Below the pieces are notes generated by a model that saw nothing but the letters and a program-made list of their open reading frames with translations, searched no databases and was not told the origin of the DNA. A DNA stretch of 64,000 bases from Nonomuraea solani (GTDB lineage: Bacteria; Actinomycetota; Actinomycetes; Streptosporangiales; Streptosporangiaceae), in assembly GCF_900108335.1 (NCBI RefSeq), contig NZ_FNVT01000003.1:725563-789562 (forward strand). Reading direction: 5' to 3'. A program made the translations under genes and the position numbers. Positions 58,172-64,000 of this stretch are shown here, piece after piece. Numbering within the stretch: position 1 is the first letter of the stretch; the number at the start of each line of letters is the position of its first letter.

Positions 58172-59031
58172 GGCTCCCTCACGAGCGTGTACTTGTGCGG
58201 CCGGGCCTCGGCGGCGCTCAGCCGCTCGACCGCCGTGCGCAGCGCGTCCAGGCCCTTGACGAGCTCCTCGGTGCGGCCCCTGGACTGGGCCAGCTCCTGG
58301 GTGAGCCCCGCCATGGCCGGAGCCGCCTGCTTGGCGGGCAGGCGCGCGATGTAGACCAGGAACACCTCGTCCGCGGCCACCACGGACGCCCGCTCGGACC
58401 GCTCGACGAAGGCCATGGTGCCGAACGCGATCACGCTCAGGAACAGCGCGACCAGCGTGACGCCGAACGCGGAGGCCAGCTCGGGCAGGACGTACTGCTT
58501 GAGCGCGGCGATCAGCACACTCGGGTCGCCCTGGCCGTCCAGCGCGTTGGAGAACGAGTTCACCATCGCGCCCATCGTCAGCGCGGTGCCGATGAAGCCG
58601 AAGACCGGCAGCGCCCAGATGAGCGCGTGGTCGAGGTGGTGCTTGTTGGCCATCTCGCTGTCGTCCAGCGCCGAGCGGGCGCTCAGCACCGCCTCACAGT
58701 CGTTGCCGGCCTCCGCGGCCTCCTTGAACAGCTTGAGCCGCCGTCCGACCAGCGTGTCCTCGGACGGCTTCACCGCCCCGATGTTCGTCACGGCCCGCGC
58801 GGTCGCGGCACTTTCGCGCCGGATGTCCGGTACGGCCCTGACGATCCTGAGGACGGCGGTCAGGAACACCGCGATGATGAGGGTGACCACGAGCTCCGCC
58901 GCCACCGGTGCCGTGGTCGCACCCACGGACACCAGCAGCGCCTCCACCGCTCCGGCCACCATCAGCAGAGCGGACACCATCAGGCTCACCACGGGTGCGA
59001 ACACCGAGTGACGCCAGTCGTACCTTGACAC
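58168..59031 (-). CDS. MotA/TolQ/ExbB-type proton channel protein
   Basis: This 287-residue membrane protein has helices near 11-33, 43-65, 137-160 and 183-209. The last two (LIWALPVFGFIGTALTMGAM and LASAFGVTLVALFLSVIAFG) are the conserved MotA_ExbB core that lines the proton path. A cytoplasmic domain follows, with an AxTExL helix pair (ELAQSRGRTEELVKGLDAL). It starts with GTG 59031, with a G-rich ribosome-binding site about 7 bases before. Partners in the family couple proton flow to mechanical work. Its stop overlaps the ExbD-like gene. It is unusual for a Gram-positive, non-motile setting. Confidence 0.85.
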   Translation of the reverse strand: MSRYDWRHSVFAPVVSLMVSALLMVAGAVEALLVSVGATTAPVAAELVVTLIIAVFLTAVLRIVRAVPDIRRESAATARAVTNIGAVKPSEDTLVGRRLKLFKEAAEAGNDCEAVLSARSALDDSEMANKHHLDHALIWALPVFGFIGTALTMGAMVNSFSNALDGQGDPSVLIAALKQYVLPELASAFGVTLVALFLSVIAFGTMAFVERSERASVVAADEVFLVYIARLPAKQAAPAMAGLTQELAQSRGRTEELVKGLDALRTAVERLSAAEARPHKYTLVREP

Positions 59032-59055
59032 CCTTCAACCCCACTCCGGCACACA

Positions 59056-59313
59056 TTAAGTCAAAGCAACACCTAAGCACACGTATAGCAGTGTGTGGTG
59101 GCGGAGTGCCAATCTGTGACTTAGTCGCACTTCTGGGTGGAGACCCGCTTGGTTGGCCGACACGTCCGCGATGGGCAGCGGCGGGGCGACCGTCTCCGGC
59201 GGGACGACGGGCTTCGTGGCCAGGGTTCGGACGGCCGGTGGCGATCCGATCGAGCAGCCGGACAGGACGAGCAGGGCCGCGCACCACAGGGCTAACGCTC
59301 GCCCAGAGTCCAC
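59056..59313 (-). CDS. Putative small lipoprotein
   Basis: An 85-codon frame starts at GTG 59313 with GAGG seven bases upstream. It overlaps the end of the DUF6300 gene by 22 bases and stops 24 bases before the TolQ-type gene. The product has a plausible lipoprotein signal (ALALWCAALLVLSGC, lipobox LSGC) and a Pro-rich middle (KPVVPPETVAPPLPI). The last 25 residues look less natural, so the frame may be only partly genuine. If real, it could be an outside component of the channel operon. Confidence 0.4.
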   Translation of the reverse strand: MDSGRALALWCAALLVLSGCSIGSPPAVRTLATKPVVPPETVAPPLPIADVSANQAGLHPEVRLSHRLALRHHTLLYVCLGVALT

Positions 59314-59633
59314 CGTTCGACCTCGTCCTTCAGCGCCCGTTCGTCCAGCGCCGGGATGACCACGCCGGCCGTCCACGCCACCAGCAGCCGGACGAACTCC
59401 TCGTCCGTGTCGTCCGCCCGCCCGTGGACGTGGAACCACGTGATCAGCGCCGCCGCGTGCGGCCGGTCGGCGTCGCAGGACCCGCACAGCACCACGCCGC
59501 TGTAGCCCTCCACCCGCCCGCCCGTCGCGTTCTCCCAGCCGTGCGGCACGCGCGCCCACAGCAGGGACGCGCCGCCGCAGCGGGGACAGTCGGGCGGCGC
59601 GGCCTCGGTGACGACCTCGATCCGACGGTTCAC
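59292..59633 (-). CDS. DUF6300 family small Zn-ribbon protein
   Basis: This 113-residue protein has two CxxC-type pairs, PDCPRCGG near the N-terminus and VLCGSCDAD in the middle, that should bind zinc. It contains ALITWFHVHGRADDTDEEFVRLL, which matches actinobacterial DUF6300 proteins. Function is unknown. It starts with GTG 59633, which overlaps the dnaE stop (GTGA). It is therefore translationally coupled to the replicative polymerase gene, although a role in replication does not follow. Confidence 0.82.
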   Translation of the reverse strand: MNRRIEVVTEAAPPDCPRCGGASLLWARVPHGWENATGGRVEGYSGVVLCGSCDADRPHAAALITWFHVHGRADDTDEEFVRLLVAWTAGVVIPALDERALKDEVERWTLGER

Positions 59634-62600
59634 AGCGACAGGGATTCCGGCCCGAGCAGCGCCTTGATGTCGGCGGCGAAGCTGGGCTCGGCGTTGACCG
59701 ACCACTCCGGCAGCGCCATCACCATGACCTTGCCGGCCGGCCGCCGCAGGTTGACGTGCAGCGGCACCCGGCCCTGGTGCAGTTTCAGCACCTGGCGCAG
59801 CTCCTCCAGCAGGGTCGGGGTGATGCGCTCCTCCCGCAGGAGCAGCGTGATCGGCGCCCCTGACTCGCTGTTGACGCCGGACACGTCGATGGGGGTGAGC
59901 TCCTGGGCGAAGACCGAGATGGCGCCGTCGCGGTTGTTGATCTGGCCGCCGACCGAGACCACGATGTCGGGCCGCAGCTCGGGCCCGTACAGCTCGTAGT
60001 TGCGCGGGAAGAACAGGCACTCGACGGCGGCGTCCATGTCCTCGACCGTGAGGATGGCCCACGTGTTGCCCGCCTTGTTGACCCGCCGGTCGACCTTGGT
60101 GACCAGGCCGGCCACCCGGACGTCGCCGCGGTCGTCGCGGCCGCTGTCCAGGAGGTCGACGATCGTGGTGTCGCGGTTTCTGGCCAGCAGCCGCTCGGTG
60201 CCGGCCAGCGGGTGGTCGGACACGTAGAGGCCGAGCATCTCGCGCTCGAAGTCGAGCTTGGTCTTCTTGTCCCACTCGCCTTCGGGGATGGCGATGGAGA
60301 ACACCTCGTCGTCGCCGTCGTCGGCGAGGCCGCCGAACAGGGAGTCCTGGCCGTGCGCCTCGTTCTTCTTGATGTCGATCACCGACTCGACCGCCTGCTC
60401 GTGGATCATCAGCAGGCCCTTGCGGGGGTGTTCGAGCGAGTCGTACGCGCCCGCCTTGATCAACGATTCGATGACCCTCTTGTTGCAGGCGGTCAGCGGC
60501 ACCTTGCCGAGGAAGTCGTTGAAGTCGGTGAACTTGCCCTTCTCGGTGCGGGCCTTGACGATGCCCTCGACGACGTTCTCACCGACGTTACGGACCGCGC
60601 CCATGCCGAAGCGCACCTGGGTGTCACCGACGGCGACGAAGTCGAGCTGGGAGTCGTTGACGTCCGGCGGCAGGACCTGGATGCCCATCTTGCGGCATTC
60701 GGCCAGGTAGACGGCCGCCTTGTCCTTGTCGTCACCCACCGAGGTGAGCAGCGCGGCCATGTACTCGGCGGGGTAGTTGGCCTTCAGGTGGGCGGTCCAG
60801 TAGGCGACCAGTCCGTAGCCGGCGGTGTGGGACTTGTTGAACGCGTAGCCGGAGAAGGGCAGCATGACGTCCCACAGCGCCTGGATCGCCTCGTCCGAGT
60901 AGCCGTTGCCGCGCATGCCGGCCTGGAAGTTCGCGAACTCGGCGTCCAGGATCTCCTTCTTCTTCTTACCCATGGCCCGGCGCAGCAGGTCGGCGCCGCC
61001 GAGGGTGTAGCCAGCCAGCTCACGGGCGACGGCCATGATCTGCTCCTGGTAGACGAGCAGATGGAAGGTGGGACCGAGGATCGGTTCGAGCGCCTCCTTG
61101 AGCTCCGGGTGGATCGGCTCGATGTCCTGGCGGCCGTTCTTGCGGTGGGCGTAGTTGGTGTGCGCGTTGGCCGCCATCGGGCCGGGCCGGTAGAGGGCGA
61201 GCACGGCGGCGATGTCCTCGAACCGGGTCGGCTCCATCAGCTTCAGCAGCGACCGCATGGGGCCGCCGTCGAGCTGGAACACGCCGAGCGTGTCGCCGCG
61301 GGCCAGGAGCTGGTAGGTCTTGGCGTCATCGAGCGGCATCGTCAGGGTGTCGAGCTCGATGCCCCGGTTCTGCTTGATGATCTTGATGGCGTGGTCGATG
61401 ATGCCCAGGTTTCGCAGACCCAGGAAGTCCATCTTGACCAGGCCCATGTCCTCGCACGACGGGTAGTCGAACCCGGTGATCACCACGCCGTCCTTGTCCC
61501 GCCTGTGCATCGGGATGAGGTCGAGCAGCGGCGTCGAGGACAGGATGACGGCGGCCGCGTGCACGCCGGTGCCGCGGATCAGGCCCTCGATGCCGCGGCC
61601 GGTGTCGATGACCTTGCGCACGTCGGGGTCGTTGTCGTAGAGGGCGCGCAGTTCGGTGCCCTCGTTGTAGCGGGCGTGGTTCTCGTTGAACAGGTCGGCG
61701 AGGGGGACGCCCTTGCCCATGACGTCCGGCGGCATCGCCTTGGTGATCTTGTCGCCCATGGCGAACGGGTAGCCGAGGATCCGGCTCGCGTCCTTCACGG
61801 CGGCCTTGGCCTTGATCGTGCCGAACGTGTTGACCTGCGCGGTGTACTCGCTGCCGTATTTCTGGGTGACGTAGGCCACCATGCGGTCGCGCTGGCGGTC
61901 GTCGAAGTCGAGGTCGACGTCAGGGGGGTTGATGCGCTCGGGGTTGAGGAACCGCTCGAACAGCAGGCCGTGCTCCAGCGGGTCGAGCTCGGTGATGCGG
62001 GTGGCGTAGGCCACGATGCTGCCGGTGGCGCTACCACGGCCGGGGCCGACCGCGATGCCGTTGTCGCGGGCGTATTTGCAGATGTCGGCCACCACGAGGA
62101 AGTAGGAGGAGAAGCCCATCGGGCCGATGACCTTCATCTCGGTCTCGTAGCGCTCCAGCACCTCCTCGGGGATCGGGCTGCCGTAGCGCATCTCCAGGCC
62201 GCGCTCGCACTCCTTGCGCAGCCAGGACTCCTGCGTCTCCCCCTCGGGCACGTCGGGGTAGTCGGGCATCCGGTCCACCTGGGCGAACACGTCGCCGTAG
62301 TCGCCGATCATCTCGGCCACGAGCAGCGTGTTGTCGCACCCCTCCGGCAGCTCGGGGAACAGGGCGTACATCTCTTCGGCCGGCTTGAGGTAGTAGCCGG
62401 AGCCGTTGAACCGGAACCGGTTCGGGTCGTCCTTGTTCTTGCCCACGCCGACGCACAGGAGGCTGTCGTGGGCGTCGGCCTGGTCTTCGGTGACGTAGTG
62501 GGAGTCGTTGGTGACCAGCAGCGGGATGTTGAGCTGCTTGGACAGCCGCAGCAGGTCGGCCCGGACCTCCTGCTCGATGCTGATGCCGTGGTCCATCAGC

Positions 62601-63184
62601 TCGAGGAAGTAGTTTTCCTTGCCGAAGATCTCCTGGTATTCGCCGGCGATCCGGACCGCCTCGTCGTACTGGCCGAGCCGGATCCGGGTCTGCACCGCGC
62701 CGGACGGGCAGCCGGTCGTGGCCACGATGCCGGAGGCGTACTGCGAGACCAGGTCCTGGTCCATGCGCGGCTTGGAGTAGTAGCCCTCGAACGAGGCCAG
62801 GGACGACAGCCGGAACAGGTTGCGCAGGCCGTCGGCGTCCTTGGCCCACATCGTCATATGGGTGAACCGGCCGCCGCCGGAGACGTCCTTGCCGCCCTCG
62901 CCGTCCGCCACGCCGGTCTCGGCCCGCTGGCCCCAGAACACCGGTTTCTTCACGAACCGGTTCTCGGGCGCCACGTATGCCTCGATGCCGATGATCGGCT
63001 TGACCGGGGAGCCCGACGCGACCTTCTGGAACTCGTACGCACCGAACATGTTGCCGTGGTCGCTCATGGCGATCGCCGGCATCTCCAGCCGCTCGGCCTC
63101 CTTGAACAGCGGCTTCAGCTTCGCCGCGCCGTCAAGCATGCTGTATTCGGTGTGCACGTGCAGGTGCACGAAGGACTTGCTCAC
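59630..63184 (-). CDS. dnaE: DNA polymerase III alpha subunit
   Basis: This replicative DNA polymerase has 1184 residues, matching actinobacterial DnaE1 (about 1180). The N-terminal PHP domain begins FVHLHVHTEYSMLDGAAKL. The catalytic acids are in NPPDVDLDFDDRQRD and in the region EDMGLVKMDFLGLRNLG. FNKSHTAGYGLVAYWTA is the classic fingers motif. An OB domain (GDVRVAGLVTKVDRRVNKAG) and a C-terminal tail follow. GTG 63184 has AGGGGA upstream and sits at the family start VSKSFVHLHVHTEY; earlier frames cross a hairpin. DUF6300 is coupled downstream. Confidence 0.97.
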   Translation of the reverse strand: MSKSFVHLHVHTEYSMLDGAAKLKPLFKEAERLEMPAIAMSDHGNMFGAYEFQKVASGSPVKPIIGIEAYVAPENRFVKKPVFWGQRAETGVADGEGGKDVSGGGRFTHMTMWAKDADGLRNLFRLSSLASFEGYYSKPRMDQDLVSQYASGIVATTGCPSGAVQTRIRLGQYDEAVRIAGEYQEIFGKENYFLELMDHGISIEQEVRADLLRLSKQLNIPLLVTNDSHYVTEDQADAHDSLLCVGVGKNKDDPNRFRFNGSGYYLKPAEEMYALFPELPEGCDNTLLVAEMIGDYGDVFAQVDRMPDYPDVPEGETQESWLRKECERGLEMRYGSPIPEEVLERYETEMKVIGPMGFSSYFLVVADICKYARDNGIAVGPGRGSATGSIVAYATRITELDPLEHGLLFERFLNPERINPPDVDLDFDDRQRDRMVAYVTQKYGSEYTAQVNTFGTIKAKAAVKDASRILGYPFAMGDKITKAMPPDVMGKGVPLADLFNENHARYNEGTELRALYDNDPDVRKVIDTGRGIEGLIRGTGVHAAAVILSSTPLLDLIPMHRRDKDGVVITGFDYPSCEDMGLVKMDFLGLRNLGIIDHAIKIIKQNRGIELDTLTMPLDDAKTYQLLARGDTLGVFQLDGGPMRSLLKLMEPTRFEDIAAVLALYRPGPMAANAHTNYAHRKNGRQDIEPIHPELKEALEPILGPTFHLLVYQEQIMAVARELAGYTLGGADLLRRAMGKKKKEILDAEFANFQAGMRGNGYSDEAIQALWDVMLPFSGYAFNKSHTAGYGLVAYWTAHLKANYPAEYMAALLTSVGDDKDKAAVYLAECRKMGIQVLPPDVNDSQLDFVAVGDTQVRFGMGAVRNVGENVVEGIVKARTEKGKFTDFNDFLGKVPLTACNKRVIESLIKAGAYDSLEHPRKGLLMIHEQAVESVIDIKKNEAHGQDSLFGGLADDGDDEVFSIAIPEGEWDKKTKLDFEREMLGLYVSDHPLAGTERLLARNRDTTIVDLLDSGRDDRGDVRVAGLVTKVDRRVNKAGNTWAILTVEDMDAAVECLFFPRNYELYGPELRPDIVVSVGGQINNRDGAISVFAQELTPIDVSGVNSESGAPITLLLREERITPTLLEELRQVLKLHQGRVPLHVNLRRPAGKVMVMALPEWSVNAEPSFAADIKALLGPESLSL

Positions 63185-63214
63185 CCGGTCCCCTAACGTT
63201 CGCCCCGGCCAGAC

Positions 63215-63257
63215 TTGCCCCATGAGCCTATTCCGTCTCATGGGGCTCTTGGGGCAA
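63215..63257 (-). terminator. Strong stem-loop between the DUF917 gene and dnaE
   Basis: GCCCCATGAG (63217-63226) and CTCATGGGGC (63237-63246) form a perfect 10-base stem with a 10-base loop. TTGGGGCAA at 63249-63257 can also pair with TTGCCCCA at 63215-63222, so two competing foldings exist. It lies in the 144-base gap 31 bases before the dnaE start. No T-run follows, so it may be a terminator or a leader regulator of dnaE. Confidence 0.5.
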
Positions 63258-63328
63258 TGCGCCCGCCGTACGGCACCTTGTTGCCGCCCTGTTGCCGACG
63301 CTCCGTACAAGATCGGCGACACGCGATA

Positions 63329-64000
63329 TCACCGCAGGTGAGAGGCGGTAAGTTCCTCCACCGGGGTGTAGGGCTCGGTCAGCCCGAAGCCCGCGGGCCC
63401 GAAGCAGTCCAGCGCCTCGGGGGTGCGCATGATCGCCGGGGTGCTGATCGCGTAAACCGTCAGCCGCTGGCCGAACGAGAGAGCTTCCGTGGTCACCGGC
63501 GAGCCGGTCTCGCTGTTCAGCGTGCAGATCAGGTCGGGGACGATCGCCGCCGGCCGGCCGTTGCGGCGGGCGACGAGGTGCTCGTTCTGGAAGGTGATCT
63601 CCATCACGTCGGCCGGGTCGTCCATCGCGGCCAGCCGGACTCCGCCCCGGGCGAAACCGTCCACGGTCCGCCGGTCGACGTCGATGACCTTGCCCCGGAA
63701 CAGCACCAGCCCGTGGCTGTAGATGGTGCCGGCCAGCATCGCCGTCAGCGCCTCGAACGGGTCGCGATGCCGCTCCCGCGCCGTCCTGAGCGTCTCGCCG
63801 ATCCGCCGCGCCAGCGTCAGCGTTCCCGGTACGGCGGTACGGCGCACCGTCGCGGCGTCCATCGGATAGTCGCAGATGTACGCCGACCCGCCCATTTGCA
63901 CCGTCATCGCCCGGGCGAGCCGCTCCATCCGCTTGTTGTCCACGGCGTCGATGATGCCCGCGTCGCCGTGGTCGGAGGCGATCGACATCGGCGAGCCGGG
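63329..64000 (-). CDS. DUF917 (S-Me-THD) domain protein, partial
   Basis: This is the C-terminal part of a DUF917 protein that continues past the right edge. The visible 223 residues include IIDAVDNKRMERLARAMTVQ, GGSAYICDYPMDAA, ALTAMLAGTIYSHGLVLFRG, FQNEHLVARRNGRPAAIVPDLI and AISTPAIMRTPEALDCFGPAGFG, all family hallmarks. Full proteins have about 365 residues and occur with hydantoinase/oxoprolinase-type genes. The frame is open at base 64000 (an internal ATG lies at 63988), so the start is outside. Function of the family is poorly defined. Confidence 0.85.
   Translation of the reverse strand, partial: PGSPMSIASDHGDAGIIDAVDNKRMERLARAMTVQMGGSAYICDYPMDAATVRRTAVPGTLTLARRIGETLRTARERHRDPFEALTAMLAGTIYSHGLVLFRGKVIDVDRRTVDGFARGGVRLAAMDDPADVMEITFQNEHLVARRNGRPAAIVPDLICTLNSETGSPVTTEALSFGQRLTVYAISTPAIMRTPEALDCFGPAGFGLTEPYTPVEELTASHLR

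Noticed and set aside
57554..59031. Assignment of the TolQ/ExbD-like pair to the known Zorya ZorA/ZorB genes
   Set aside because: The ExbD-like protein has no OmpA/peptidoglycan-binding domain, the TolQ-like one lacks the long ZorA tail, and ZorC/D/E are absent.
60212..63196. Open frame of about 994 codons on the plus strand opposite dnaE
   Set aside because: It is an antisense shadow of dnaE, common in GC-rich DNA. It is low-complexity (Val/Arg/Gly/Asp rich) and shows no family motif.
1..64000. tRNA/rRNA genes, CRISPR arrays, insertion sequences, phage or plasmid genes
   Set aside because: I looked for tRNA-like arms, repeat-spacer arrays, transposases and integrases and saw none.

Overview
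The window is very GC-rich, uses GTG and TTG starts often, packs genes into ATGA/GTGA-coupled runs, and carries typical actinobacterial families: a SARP regulator beside a Ser/Thr kinase, CU044_5270, DUF6300, DUF3068, DUF2613/AftD and KstR-type operators. It is a chromosomal piece of a high-GC actinomycete. I lean to Streptosporangiales (Nonomuraea-like), but that rests on overall look only. I saw no rRNA, tRNA, CRISPR array, insertion sequence or prophage.

Layout. 0-14 kb is a mixed region: the end of an unknown gene, a TauE/SafE-cupredoxin membrane protein, a Sel1-repeat protein, alanine dehydrogenase with a VOC protein and an omega-aminotransferase, an M20 peptidase, a repeat-bearing gap with an ATPase remnant, a sigma factor with its membrane partner, TetR with a SnoaL-like protein around a paired operator, a winged-helix regulator with an unlisted 57-residue gene, a PPOX flavoprotein, cysteine dioxygenase, LysR and LysE. 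14-20 kb is one gene of 2007 residues: a dead trypsin-like domain, a STAND/AAA-type P-loop domain and TPRs.

20-31 kb and 41.9-46.8 kb hold acyl-CoA and probable sterol catabolism. FadD, a double OB-fold/Zn-ribbon protein, Ltp4-like and Ltp3-like thiolase-fold proteins and a FadD19-like ligase form one minus-strand operon. It diverges from an EchA gene across a promoter region with two perfect KstR2-type operators. A nitronate-monooxygenase-like flavoprotein, DUF3068, an acyltransferase, a double-length acyl-CoA dehydrogenase and another FadD follow, several with KstR-type or related palindromes upstream. The gene set matches the mycobacterial/rhodococcal module for removing C-24-branched sterol side chains.

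31-41.9 kb is envelope glycan synthesis: acyltransferase, AftD, GT4, GT2, a small DUF2613 protein that is easily missed, and two divergent polytopic membrane proteins.

46.8-54.9 kb holds an HtrA-like lipoprotein, an OmpA-domain protein, another lipoprotein, an AfsR/SARP regulator coupled to a receptor kinase, a GlxA-type AraC regulator and a small membrane protein.

54.9-64 kb is a minus-strand run: a partial DUF917 gene, dnaE, DUF6300, a putative small lipoprotein, a TolQ/MotA-type channel protein, an ExbD/MotB-like membrane protein, a vWA protein with intact MIDAS, and an ARPP-2-like protein. The last four or five look like an energised membrane complex with no obvious described function, and I rate them the best candidate for a new system.
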